The translations under genes were made by a program, and so were the position numbers. The notes below the pieces were generated by a model. The model had not been told where the DNA came from, searched no databases, and saw only the letters and a program-made list of their open reading frames with translations. From Chryseobacterium gambrini (GTDB taxonomy: Bacteria; Bacteroidota; Bacteroidia; Flavobacteriales; Weeksellaceae), in the NCBI RefSeq assembly GCF_900156825.1, contig NZ_FTOV01000002.1:62001-126000 (forward strand): 64,000 nt of DNA, in the 5' to 3' direction. This document shows positions 55,909 to 64,000 of this stretch, piece after piece (position 1 is the first letter of the stretch; each line of letters starts with the position of its first letter).

Positions 55909-56511
55909 TTATGACTTTTTTTTGCTGCTTTTGAGGCTTTTTTTTTCCTCTAAAAATTTTGTGACCTGAGAATTTTTTGCGGTATTTTCCTCTGCATCAT
56001 AATCACTTTCGGCGAAGTCATCTTTATGTTTGATTAACAGCCATGAATTTTCTTCCGTATTTTTCATTTTTACCAAAGCAAATTCGCCTTTCAGCTTTTT
56101 TCCGTGAAGGATAAATTTTAACGATCCGGCGTGAAGCTCTTTTAGCAGTTCTTTTTCGTCAGAAAGTTTGGAATGGTTGTCAAGAGCTTCATACGTTCCG
56201 CTGTCCCAGATTTCCACCTGTCCGGCTCCGTAATTTCCTTCCGGAATATTTCCTTCAAAGTCTTTGTAATCGTAGGGATGATCTTCCACCATCATGGCAA
56301 GACGTTTGTCTTTAGGATCCAGTGAAGGACCTTTCGGAACTGCCCAGCTTTTCAGAACGCCATCCATTTCAAGACGGAAATCATAATGCAGTCGTGATGC
56401 AGCGTGTCGCTGAATCACAAAAATAAGCTGATCTTTGCTCTTTTTGGTTTTTCCTTTCGGTTCGCTGGTTTCGTCGAATTTCCGCTTTTGGTTGTAATCT
56501 TTTAGAGCCAT
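55909..56511 (-). CDS. ligD: DNA ligase D, 3'-phosphoesterase domain (frameshifted off)
   Basis: 200 residues. FVIQRHAASRLHYDFRLEMD, VLKSWAVPKGPSLDPKDKRL and YGAGQVEIWDSGTYE are the LigD phosphoesterase hallmarks; the H in RHAASRLHYD and the later residues bind Mn. The frame ends in SSKKKS and a stop at 55909. Adding one A to the tract of eight would read on into the ligase frame (VITSETKPKFK), giving a protein of about 850 residues. The ATG at 56509-56511 overlaps the Ku stop region, so Ku and this gene are coupled. Confidence 0.9.
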   Translation of the reverse strand: MALKDYNQKRKFDETSEPKGKTKKSKDQLIFVIQRHAASRLHYDFRLEMDGVLKSWAVPKGPSLDPKDKRLAMMVEDHPYDYKDFEGNIPEGNYGAGQVEIWDSGTYEALDNHSKLSDEKELLKELHAGSLKFILHGKKLKGEFALVKMKNTEENSWLLIKHKDDFAESDYDAEENTAKNSQVTKFLEEKKSLKSSKKKS

Positions 56512-57296
56512 TATGATGCGTTTTTAGATTTAGTATTCTGTAAACTGGCTTTTAGCTGCGCCATCAGATCAATTACTTTTCCTTCTTTTGCAGGTTCGGC
56601 TTTTTTCGTTTTGGTGTTCTTACCTTTCGCTTTCTGTTTGATGATCTTCATTAAAGCTTCAGAATACGTGTCTTTGTACATTTCAGGATCAAATTCCTGC
56701 GAAAGCTGTTCGATGAGGTTCACCGCCATTTTTAATTCAGCAGGTTTCGGAGCTTTCGCCGCCGGAATTTTAAGATCTCCGTAATCTCTGATTTCTTGTG
56801 CGAATCTCAATCGGTTTAAAACCAACACTTCATTGTTATAAGGGCGGATCATTCCGATGGCTTCACTTTCGCGCAGAACAAATGTTCCTACTCCCACCAT
56901 TTCTGTTTTTGCTAAAGCTTTCAGCAAAAGTCGATAGGCATTTTCCCCATTTTTCTGAGGTTCGAGATAGTACGGATTTTCAAAATAAACAGAATCTACT
57001 TCACTTTCTTTTACAAACTGATCGATGGAAAGGATTTTGGATTTTTCAGGACTTGCGGCTTCATAATCTTCTTCATCCAGAATAATGTATTTGTCGTCCA
57101 TAAGATATCCTTTTACAATATTTTCCCATTTCACTTCTTTGCCTGTATTTTCGTTCACTCTTTTAAATCTGATATTCGAAAAATCAGACTTATCAAGCAT
57201 ATCCAAATCAAGTTTTGTGGTTTCGGTAGCAGAATATATTTTGACAGGAATATTGACTAATCCAAAGCCAATGGCGCCGTTCCAGATTGCCTTCAT
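56511..57296 (-). CDS. ku: Non-homologous end-joining protein Ku
   Basis: 261 residues. MKAIWNGAIGFGLVNIPVKI, DLDMLDKSDFSNIRFKRVNE, VGVGTFVLRESEAIGMIRPY and VNLIEQLSQEFDPEMYKDTY match bacterial Ku (Ku70/80 core). The C-terminal 40 residues are a Lys-rich extension (KAKGKNTKTKKAEPAKEGKV) that probably aids DNA binding or LigD recruitment. Ku threads onto broken DNA ends. The start codon is certain from the conserved N-terminus and lies inside a perfect hairpin (57294-57326). Confidence 0.95.
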   Translation of the reverse strand: MKAIWNGAIGFGLVNIPVKIYSATETTKLDLDMLDKSDFSNIRFKRVNENTGKEVKWENIVKGYLMDDKYIILDEEDYEAASPEKSKILSIDQFVKESEVDSVYFENPYYLEPQKNGENAYRLLLKALAKTEMVGVGTFVLRESEAIGMIRPYNNEVLVLNRLRFAQEIRDYGDLKIPAAKAPKPAELKMAVNLIEQLSQEFDPEMYKDTYSEALMKIIKQKAKGKNTKTKKAEPAKEGKVIDLMAQLKASLQNTKSKNAS

Positions 57297-57326
57297 TGTA
57301 CTTTTTTTTCGGTAAAAAGTACAATG
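57294..57326 (-). promoter_or_regulatory. Perfect 13-bp inverted repeat overlapping the Ku start codon
   Basis: CATTGTACTTTTT (57294-57306) and AAAAAGTACAATG (57314-57326) are exact reverse complements with a 7-base gap. In the mRNA the second arm ends with the Ku AUG itself, so the start codon would be base-paired. It could act as a translational switch or as a repressor operator on DNA. Confidence 0.75.
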
Positions 57327-57493
57327 ATTGTGCCGTGTAACTGTCGTTTGATATTTTAAATAATTACAATTGAGTTATTTATGTTTTTTTAGGAGCAGGT
57401 TATGTAAGAAATACTCCGTTAGAATCCGGAAGTATAATATTACCTTTACTGTAACATTTATTTAATCACAGCAAGATATATCTGTAAAATTCC

Positions 57494-59167
57494 ATGAAAT
57501 TTAAACTAATCACAGTATTTTTTTTATTCTTATTTCAGACGTTGCTTTTAGCACAGAACGAAAAAGCTATTGATATTTTTAACAACAGAAACGAAGATTT
57601 AAACCAAGCAGTAAAAGAGTTATCTGTATTAAAAAAATCTGCGAAATCTAATGAGAGCCAACTGCTTCTGAATTCTTTACTGGCATTAACCTACATTACC
57701 AAAAAAGATTACGAATCTGCGAAAAAGTATATTACCGAAGCTGAAAAATTTTCTAATACAAATGGGAGTTCTTCAGGAGAAGCCTATTACAATTTTGCGA
57801 CAGGAAAGCTGTACATGATCCTGGAGATTAATGACAAGTCAATTAATTATTTTTTAAAGAGTTTCAGGCTTTTCAAGCTGAATGAAAATTTTGCAATGGC
57901 AAGTGATGCAGGAGTCTCTGTTTTCTATATTTCCAATTATAAGGATGTGAAAATTTTGAACGAATCTCTTGAACTGGCGGATCGAAGCAAAGATGTGGGA
58001 GCAATTATTAATGCCAGATGCGGATTTGCCAATTATATGAAGAATGATTTTAATACTAACCGGGCTTCAAAATACAATTCGGATCAGCTTTTAAAATATC
58101 TACAGGAAACGGCAGATCTGATACAGAATGAAAATGAAACCACCCAGAAATTTGCTTTAGCATCATTATATTTTAATTACGGATATAATTTGCTTTTTTA
58201 TAAGAAAAATCCGGAAGGCGATGTTTATCTTAATAAAGCATTAAAGCTTGCTAAAAAGTATAACTATCTGTCCATATACAGGAATTATTACGGCGCAAAA
58301 GGAGATATTCTTCTGGAAGAGAATAGAATAGATGAAGCTAAAGCTTTTTTTTATAGGGGATTGAAGGAAGCACAGGAAATGCCTTATCCGGATGCTGTTA
58401 CAGAGCTTTTATTTTATGATGATCTGAAGAAAATCGCAGCGACGCAAAAAGATTGGGAAGAATTCTACAGGATCGACCAGCTTTTTCAGGCTGCAAGTAA
58501 GAAAGCAAACGATGAAAATGTAAACAAAGCGATACAAAACAGCATTATAAAATATGAAATGAAAGAAAAGGAAGAGAAAATAGAAACTCTGACTTCTAAA
58601 AATTTCAACCAGAGAATCTACATCCTGATCATGATTGTTGTGATGGTATTAATGCTGATCATCTGGTTTCAGTATCAGAAGAATAATAAGCTGAAAATGC
58701 ATCTTATTTCGGAGAAAAATAAGCAATTAGAGATTGAGAGAAATCAGGTTCGTAAAGAATTAATCGGCAGTGTGCTTCATCTTGAAAAGAAAAATGAAAT
58801 TTTGAATAATCTTAAAGAAAAACTGATGGAAAAAAAATCTGCCGCGCCTTCTGTCATAGATCATCAGATTTTTAAAGCGATAGACGAAGGGATTTTGGTA
58901 GATGATGATTTTGAAAAGTTCAGATCTAATTTCAATACCATTTATCCTGAATTTTTCAATAAATTATTGGATAAAGCCAACCAGAATCTTACTCAACTGG
59001 ATTTAAAATATTGTGGTTTTATTTTGATGAAACTTTCCACCAAAGAAATTGCATCCCAGATGAATGTTGAGCCCAAAAGTATAAGAATGGCGCGTTACAG
59101 AATAAAGCAGAAGCTTAATCTGGGGAAAGACGAAGATCTGGATCAGTTTATACAGCAGCTTTCTTAA
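57494..59167 (+). CDS. TPR sensor with C-terminal LuxR-type HTH
   Basis: 557 residues. A signal peptide (about 1-20) leads to TPR-like helical repeats (30-360), one membrane helix (about 375-394: RIYILIMIVVMVLMLIIWFQ), a coiled coil (400-460: KKNEILNNLKEKLMEKK) and a C-terminal helix-turn-helix (500-557: NLTQLDLKYCGFILMKLSTK, then EIASQMNVEPKSIRMARYRI) of LuxR/GerE type. This is the standard Bacteroidota transmembrane regulator that senses a periplasmic signal and binds DNA from the membrane. The TAGAC repeats just downstream could be its target. Signal unknown. Confidence 0.85.
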   Translation: MKFKLITVFFLFLFQTLLLAQNEKAIDIFNNRNEDLNQAVKELSVLKKSAKSNESQLLLNSLLALTYITKKDYESAKKYITEAEKFSNTNGSSSGEAYYNFATGKLYMILEINDKSINYFLKSFRLFKLNENFAMASDAGVSVFYISNYKDVKILNESLELADRSKDVGAIINARCGFANYMKNDFNTNRASKYNSDQLLKYLQETADLIQNENETTQKFALASLYFNYGYNLLFYKKNPEGDVYLNKALKLAKKYNYLSIYRNYYGAKGDILLEENRIDEAKAFFYRGLKEAQEMPYPDAVTELLFYDDLKKIAATQKDWEEFYRIDQLFQAASKKANDENVNKAIQNSIIKYEMKEKEEKIETLTSKNFNQRIYILIMIVVMVLMLIIWFQYQKNNKLKMHLISEKNKQLEIERNQVRKELIGSVLHLEKKNEILNNLKEKLMEKKSAAPSVIDHQIFKAIDEGILVDDDFEKFRSNFNTIYPEFFNKLLDKANQNLTQLDLKYCGFILMKLSTKEIASQMNVEPKSIRMARYRIKQKLNLGKDEDLDQFIQQLS

Positions 59168-59204
59168 TTGTAATTGGTTTAAAATAAACGTGTTAAATTT
59201 ATTG

Positions 59205-59252
59205 TAGACGCTTTGTAGACGTTTTTAATTTCCTCATAGACACTTTATAGAC
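59205..59252 (+). promoter_or_regulatory. Four phased TAGAC direct repeats, candidate operator
   Basis: TAGAC occurs at 59205, 59216, 59237 and 59248, so the spacings are 11, 21 and 11 bases, close to one and two helical turns. The pairs share the form TAGACrCTTTrTAGACr. They lie 33-80 bases upstream of the -7 box at 59285, where an activator would bind. The adjacent regulator gene is the first candidate for the binding protein (inference). Confidence 0.55.
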
Positions 59253-59284
59253 ACTCAAAATTGCTGTTGTTGATTTGCCGATAA

Positions 59285-59292
59285 TATCTTTG
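59285..59292 (+). promoter_or_regulatory. -7 box before the small membrane protein gene
   Basis: TATCTTTG fits TAnnTTTG. TTG at 59261-59263, 21 bases upstream, could be the -33 element. The ATG at 59337 is about 45 bases downstream. Confidence 0.55.
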
Positions 59293-59336
59293 CCGGGTTG
59301 AAAATAATTTTATTCAGAAATTTAAAAACTCAAAAC

Positions 59337-59663
59337 ATGAACAACAAAGTTTTAGCAATTATTTCGTATATCACCCTTGTCGGATGGCTTATCGCATTTT
59401 TTTTAAGAGACAAATCGCAAAAAGACAGGCTGGTTAATTTTCATCTCAGCCAGAGTTTGGGATTGGCAATTGTTTCCACGTTATTTAATATTGCGCTGAC
59501 GATAGTTGCTGCTATTGTTCCGTCATTGCACTTTTTAGGTTACATTGGCTATTTATTCTTTATTTTAATGATTTTGGGAATAATAAATGCCGCAAATGAA
59601 AAAGAAACGCCATTACCGCTTATCGGTAATATGTTTGTAAATAAATTTTCTTTTATCAATTAA
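59337..59663 (+). CDS. Small membrane protein, DUF4870-like
   Basis: 108 residues from the ATG at 59337. The in-frame ATG at 59298 adds a leader that overlaps the likely transcript start and is less likely. MNNKVLAIISYITLVGWLIA, FHLSQSLGLAIVSTLFNIAL and FILMILGIINAANEKETPLP match the DUF4870/Tic20-like small membrane proteins with three to four helices. Function is unknown. Expression may be controlled by the TPR-LuxR regulator through the TAGAC repeats. Confidence 0.78.
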   Translation: MNNKVLAIISYITLVGWLIAFFLRDKSQKDRLVNFHLSQSLGLAIVSTLFNIALTIVAAIVPSLHFLGYIGYLFFILMILGIINAANEKETPLPLIGNMFVNKFSFIN

Positions 59664-59684
59664 AAATTCATTTCTTCACAAAGA

Positions 59685-59727
59685 CTGAAAAATCTTTTTA
59701 TTCTCTATAAAAAGATTTTCAGTTTTT
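59685..59727 (+). terminator. Terminator after the small membrane protein gene
   Basis: CTGAAAAATCTTTTTA (59685-59700) pairs with TAAAAAGATTTTCAG (59708-59722), with one bulge, followed by TTTTTGC. It is 21 bases after the stop. The remaining gap to 59944 holds only a weaker AGGTC/GACCT hairpin near 59816-59841 and no gene. Confidence 0.8.
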
Positions 59728-59944
59728 GCAAAAGCTTTCTTATAGCTGTTTAAAATACACCTATTACATCAACATAATAATCATCCTCATAAACAAGCGG
59801 AGAAAAAACCAATAGAGGTCAGAAGAAATTCAGACCTTTTTATTTTTATGGATCAGCAGTAATGTTGAAGGATTTAAATTGTTCCTTTTTATATTGATTT
59901 TTGTTGTCTGTAAGGGTTGTATTGTTTGATGAATATTTGATGGT

Positions 59945-62110
59945 TTATTTTGAATTTATTTCTCTGTAAACAAGAACTTTATCGATGTAGTAGCCATAAT
60001 TGAATGAAACGATCTTGGAGTGTTCTTTTCTAAGTAATTTTTTATCTTTTAAATATTTTCTCCATTCCCAAGCCCGGTCGGAAGGTGGACAAATGTACAT
60101 TCCTGCAGAATTACAAATTTTATCCGGATAACCTAATGTTGTATTTTGATCTGATTCTAAAAGTTTAACAATAGCGCCAACTTCATTTTCAAGTTCCTGA
60201 CTGCCAGTGAAAGGTGTCACAATATCGAATTTCAGAATTTCATAAATTTTATCGTAATCTAAACTTTCATCCTGGTTTTTATAATCAATTCCTGCAAGAT
60301 CAAGATAATATTTATAAAGCTCTTTTTCCGTATGTGATTGATAGACGGATAAAAATTGGTCTCTTACTTTTTTATCTTTCCAGTTTTCAATTACAAAAAA
60401 GCCGAAATCTCTTTCAAACATTGAATATTTGTTATTGTAGCTATTTTCTTTGAAATTTAATTTTTCTAAAATCTGTAATGCTTCAGGAATCTGTGAATAC
60501 CCCACTTTTGAAAAAAGTTTTAAGATTTTATATTCAAAATCATCACTGTCTTTTGCTGTAACCTTTATTTTTTCAGTCTCATCTTTCAGATCAACTTTTT
60601 CACTGTTAAAGTTTCCACCGGATATTTTTTGAGGCGAAATGGGATAGTCAAAACTTTTCAGACACATTTTTTTCGCATTTTCTATTTGAAAAACAATATC
60701 GGGATCTTCTGATTTAATTTTATCTAAAAGTTTTATCACATCATTTCCGTTTCCTGTGAATTTAAAAAGATAATAATTAACATTTCCGTTAATGCCAATT
60801 CTTCCGTATAATAAAGATTTTTTTAGGTACAATTCTAACTGCTTTTCATCATTGAGAATTGTATCCCAGTTTTTAGTATAATAAATGTCTAAAATTCGTG
60901 AAACAGATTCTGATAATTTGGGTCTTTTTTCATAAATCAAGGACCAATATTCTAATGGAGGGATATCCTGTAAATTAAGATGGTCTATTAAATAGTTTTC
61001 GTACTCCCTTCTTTCTTTAAAAGAAATCTTCGAACTTAATTTTTCAATGTGCGTATGAAGGTCTTTTGTTCCCTGAAAATCGATATTTTTTTGTCTATAA
61101 TACAATGTAAGAAGGGATAGCTGGCTAAGAAATCTATAGGGAAACATTGGAATAATAGGATTAGTACTGCTAAGAATGTTTCTTTCTTTTTCTGCACTAA
61201 TTTCGTTTACTCTTTTAGTGTCGCTTTGCGAAAGCTTAATGAATGTATTTAAAGCAATGGAGTCATTATCATTGTAGAGTTCTTCAAAAAGATTCGTGAT
61301 ATCGTCTATCTGTTTAGATTTCAAAGACTTATTGATGAAACAATGGGATGAATTGTCCCAAACAAAGTTTTTGTAATTTTTTGTAAAATAAATAAGCAGG
61401 TTAAGGATTGCTTTGTTATCAAAATTAGAATCATCAGTCTCCCATACTCTGTAATCATTTCTTCCGACAGAACCAATATCTTTGTGAATCAGCAATTTTA
61501 AAAGCTCCGGAAAATCTTCCTGATCTCGATTGAAAAAGTTAAATTTATCTCTTAAACGATAAAATTCTTCACAAATTTTTACAAGAGATTCGGGATTGTT
61601 CTGGCGTATTAAAACATCAATTCCTCTTGCTTTTATCCAATCTTTAGTGATGATTTCAGAGCGTCTTTTAATAAGTTTCTGTAGTTTTGCAATTGGCAGC
61701 TCCCGAAATTCTATGAAATCTTTTCTGTCTTTGAGAGGGGTAATATAAAATGTTTTTAATTCTGGAGAATACTTAATTTTGTTTTCGTTCTTTTTAAAGA
61801 AATCAGAATAAGTTTCAGAATTTTTTATTTCTTCAAGATTAATTGCCTGCTCAGGAAAAATGAAATTTTCTTCAATAACTCTTTTTGCAAGATAGAATTC
61901 TTCAGTTTCATGATAATGATGTCCAAGATATTCTGCCAGTTTTTTTGAGCTGTCAAAATAAGGCGTTAGTTCATAGAGAGCTTTTTTGTCACCTTTCTCA
62001 ATTCTTAATTTTAGTTTATAAATTTCACTTTCATAATATTGTCCTTCTGCATATTGACAATTGAATAAATGGATAAAAAATAAAAAGAATAGTGGTATTA
62101 GTTTTTTCAT
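59945..62110 (-). CDS. Exported protein of unknown function, helical-repeat type
   Basis: 721 residues. The N-terminus MKKLIPLFFLFFIHLFNCQY is a signal peptide, with a possible lipobox at LFNC (C18). The rest is alpha-helical and charged, without recognised motifs. Stretches such as ALYELTPYFDSSKKLAEYLG and VGYSQIPEALQILEKLNFKE look like TPR or HEAT-like repeats. I do not recognise the family. The short membrane-protein gene 46 bases upstream is probably in the same unit. Confidence 0.7.
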   Translation of the reverse strand: MKKLIPLFFLFFIHLFNCQYAEGQYYESEIYKLKLRIEKGDKKALYELTPYFDSSKKLAEYLGHHYHETEEFYLAKRVIEENFIFPEQAINLEEIKNSETYSDFFKKNENKIKYSPELKTFYITPLKDRKDFIEFRELPIAKLQKLIKRRSEIITKDWIKARGIDVLIRQNNPESLVKICEEFYRLRDKFNFFNRDQEDFPELLKLLIHKDIGSVGRNDYRVWETDDSNFDNKAILNLLIYFTKNYKNFVWDNSSHCFINKSLKSKQIDDITNLFEELYNDNDSIALNTFIKLSQSDTKRVNEISAEKERNILSSTNPIIPMFPYRFLSQLSLLTLYYRQKNIDFQGTKDLHTHIEKLSSKISFKERREYENYLIDHLNLQDIPPLEYWSLIYEKRPKLSESVSRILDIYYTKNWDTILNDEKQLELYLKKSLLYGRIGINGNVNYYLFKFTGNGNDVIKLLDKIKSEDPDIVFQIENAKKMCLKSFDYPISPQKISGGNFNSEKVDLKDETEKIKVTAKDSDDFEYKILKLFSKVGYSQIPEALQILEKLNFKENSYNNKYSMFERDFGFFVIENWKDKKVRDQFLSVYQSHTEKELYKYYLDLAGIDYKNQDESLDYDKIYEILKFDIVTPFTGSQELENEVGAIVKLLESDQNTTLGYPDKICNSAGMYICPPSDRAWEWRKYLKDKKLLRKEHSKIVSFNYGYYIDKVLVYREINSK

Positions 62111-62156
62111 GACAAAAAGAAATGGTTCTTTTATTAACGAGATGTATGTTTAAAAA

Positions 62157-62687
62157 TTATTGAATACTATCAATATTCTTTTTTAAATAATCAAACTTAT
62201 CCGTGTTGATGTCTCCAATGGTAGATTCTACGCTGTATTGTTTAGAAACAATAATATATCTGTTCTTTTCATAGCAATGCTTTATAATTTCAACAGAAAT
62301 CGATTCGTTGTTATCCAGATTAATAATTCCGCTAAAGCTTTCGCACCTGTAACGTCCTTCATCATTTTCGAAATGATCAAAAATACCTTTCATATCCTCT
62401 TTACTGAAAAATATGTTTTCAATATCTGCTGAAACAATAGTGTGTTTTCTCAACGTTCTTTTAAAATCATATTCTACAATTTCTTTAGCTACCCAAAAGC
62501 AGGTTGAGCTAAATACAAGCAATAATCCTGAAATGTAAGAGAGCTTCATTATTTCTTCATAAACTTTTTCTTTTACGTTCGGAGGGTAATAAAGTATTTT
62601 CTTTATAAATATGATTATGAAATAAACTGCACAGGCTATTGCAGAAATATATCCTAAAGTGGCTATTAGAGAAATTAGTGTTTTCAT
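62157..62687 (-). CDS. Small membrane protein of unknown function
   Basis: 176 residues. Two membrane helices (about 7-30 and 48-68) are followed by a soluble region (80-176: IVSADIENIFFSKEDMKGIF, RYRCESFSGIINLDNNESIS, then VEIIKHCYEKNRYIIVSK). No family is recognised. It starts 33 bases after the aspS stop, beyond the aspS terminator, and reads in the same direction towards 59945-62110. It probably has its own promoter. Confidence 0.65.
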   Translation of the reverse strand: MKTLISLIATLGYISAIACAVYFIIIFIKKILYYPPNVKEKVYEEIMKLSYISGLLLVFSSTCFWVAKEIVEYDFKRTLRKHTIVSADIENIFFSKEDMKGIFDHFENDEGRYRCESFSGIINLDNNESISVEIIKHCYEKNRYIIVSKQYSVESTIGDINTDKFDYLKKNIDSIQ

Positions 62688-62692
62688 AAAAA

Positions 62693-62715
62693 AAGCGGAG
62701 AAAAAATCCCCGCTT
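62693..62715 (-). terminator. Terminator of aspS
   Basis: On the minus strand AAGCGGGGA and TCTCCGCTT form a stem (with one G-U) around TTTTT, followed by a run of seven T's towards 62686. It begins 5 bases after the aspS stop at 62721. Confidence 0.85.
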
Positions 62716-62720
62716 CTAAT

Positions 62721-64000
62721 TTATGCTTTTAAATTTAATTTCAGTTCCAGTTCATCGAGCTGTTCCTCAGCAATCGAAGAAGGCGCATCGATCATCACAT
62801 CACGCCCTGAGTTATTTTTAGGGAAAGCGATATAATCTCTGATCACTTCGTTTCCGTCCAGAATTGCTACCAAACGGTCAAATCCGAAAGCTAATCCACC
62901 GTGTGGCGGCGCTCCGTATTTGAAGGCGTTCATTAAGAAACCAAACTGTGCTTCTGCTTCTTCTTTGGAGAATCCTAAAAGGTCGAACATTTTAGACTGA
63001 AGATCTTTATCGAAAATTCTGATAGAACCTCCGCCGATTTCATTTCCGTTCAACACCATATCGTAAGCGTTTGCTCTTGCTTTTCCCGGATCTGTTTCCA
63101 GTAAATGAATATCTTCCGGTTTTGGAGACGTGAAAGGGTGGTGCATCGCGTGATAACGTCCGCTTTCTTCATCAAATTCCAATAATGGGAAATCAACTAC
63201 CCAAAGTGGCGCGAATTCGTTTCCTTTTCTTAATCCTAAACGGTTTCCAAGCTCCATTCTTAAAGCCGAAAGCTGCGTTCTTACTTTATTTTCGTTTCCG
63301 GAAAGAATCAACATTAAATCGCCTTCTTTAGCTCCGAATTTCTCAATAATTTTTGCTAAATCTTCCTCGCTGTAGAATTTATTTACCGAAGACGTTTTTA
63401 CCCCGTCATTCTGGAATTTCACCCAAACCATTCCCGAAGCGCCGATTTGTGGTCTTTTTACCCAATCCACAAGCTCGTCGATCTGTTTTCTTGTATAATC
63501 TGCACATCCTTCAACATTGATTCCCACAACCAGTTCTGCTTCATCAAATATTTTGAAATCTTTACCTTTTATCAGTTCATTCAGTTCCACGAATTCCATT
63601 CCGAAACGGATGTCCGGTTTGTCGTTTCCGTATTTCTGCATCGCATCAGCGAAAGTCATTCTTGGGAAATCTCCGAATTCCTGACCAGTGATATCTTTCA
63701 ATAAAGTTTTCGTCATTCCTTCAAAAACATTCATCACATCTTCCTGCTCTACAAAAGCCATTTCGCAGTCGATTTGTGTAAATTCCGGCTGTCTGTCGGC
63801 TCTTAAATCCTCGTCACGGAAACATTTTACGATCTGGAAATATTTATCCATTCCGCCAACCATCAATAATTGCTTGAAAGTCTGCGGAGATTGCGGCAAA
63901 GCATAAAACTGTCCCGGATTCATTCTGCTCGGAACCACGAAATCTCTTGCTCCTTCCGGAGTGGATTTAATTAAAACCGGAGTTTCAACTTCGATAAATC
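62721..64000 (-). CDS. aspS: Aspartate-tRNA ligase, C-terminal part (runs off window)
   Basis: The open frame runs from the window edge to the stop at 62721, about 426 residues. Upstream of the first Met in view it already reads [20 protein letters not shown] then VVPSR, the class II motif-1/2 region of AspRS. Then come [40 protein letters not shown] (motif 2), FASPKPEDI-like [10 protein letters not shown] and [20 protein letters not shown] (motif 3). The N-terminal anticodon-binding domain lies outside the window. The enzyme charges tRNA-Asp. No anomalies in the visible part. Confidence 0.96.
   Translation of the reverse strand, partial: FIEVETPVLIKSTPEGARDFVVPSRMNPGQFYALPQSPQTFKQLLMVGGMDKYFQIVKCFRDEDLRADRQPEFTQIDCEMAFVEQEDVMNVFEGMTKTLLKDITGQEFGDFPRMTFADAMQKYGNDKPDIRFGMEFVELNELIKGKDFKIFDEAELVVGINVEGCADYTRKQIDELVDWVKRPQIGASGMVWVKFQNDGVKTSSVNKFYSEEDLAKIIEKFGAKEGDLMLILSGNENKVRTQLSALRMELGNRLGLRKGNEFAPLWVVDFPLLEFDEESGRYHAMHHPFTSPKPEDIHLLETDPGKARANAYDMVLNGNEIGGGSIRIFDKDLQSKMFDLLGFSKEEAEAQFGFLMNAFKYGAPPHGGLAFGFDRLVAILDGNEVIRDYIAFPKNNSGRDVMIDAPSSIAEEQLDELELKLNLKA

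Overview
The window comes from a Bacteroidota chromosome, most likely a Chryseobacterium-like member of the Flavobacteriia. The base composition is AT-rich. Secreted proteins carry type IX secretion (T9SS) C-terminal sorting domains. Several promoters match the TTG / TAnnTTTG pattern, and most genes lack a Shine-Dalgarno sequence. Housekeeping genes (nusB, yajC, aspS, a DUF3276 gene, ku/ligD) flank a large accessory region.

Layout. 1-5002 (minus strand): the N-terminal part of a TPR regulator, then three surface/T9SS-type genes, the last broken by a frameshift. 5469-6390: two small helix-turn-helix proteins. 7011-28352: one uninterrupted plus-strand operon encoding an extracellular contractile injection system (eCIS; Afp/PVC/MAC relatives). 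In order it holds the cap/terminator (DUF4255), a single sheath, two tube proteins, a 57-aa Afp6-like protein, a LysM-type tube-baseplate adaptor, VgrG-like spike, PAAR tip, gp25, two very large baseplate wedge proteins, a probable baseplate/fibre protein, a small unknown protein, the tape-measure protein, two DUF4157 proteins (likely cargo) and the AAA+ ATPase. 28816-34276: three exported proteins (fibre-like, subtilase with T9SS tail, lectin-like with T9SS tail).

34391-48041 is a polymorphic-toxin locus. A 3460-aa SpvB/FG-GAP/RHS protein ends in a candidate papain-fold toxin domain and is followed by its probable immunity gene. Behind it lies an array of further immunity-like genes and broken toxin tails, separated by copies of a structured repeat: a GCGCGGATTTGTAATCCG core, usually followed by a terminator-like hairpin. 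This looks like a store of displaced toxin-immunity cassettes, and the repeat is the least familiar item in the window.

48158-64000 is mostly core genome: a DUF3276/PUR-like protein, an ABC exporter, nusB, a DUF1573 lipoprotein, yajC, an SDR oxidoreductase, a small membrane protein, a two-gene NHEJ operon (ku and a ligD split by a one-base slip in a poly-A tract), a TPR/LuxR-type regulator followed by phased TAGAC repeats in front of a small membrane-protein gene, two unknown genes and the 3' part of aspS.

Assignments rest on reading the protein sequences by eye. No database search or structure prediction was run. Family names for the eCIS core, NHEJ, NusB, YajC, AspS and ABC genes are secure. 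Functions of the cargo tails, the immunity genes and the two putative fibre genes are inference.
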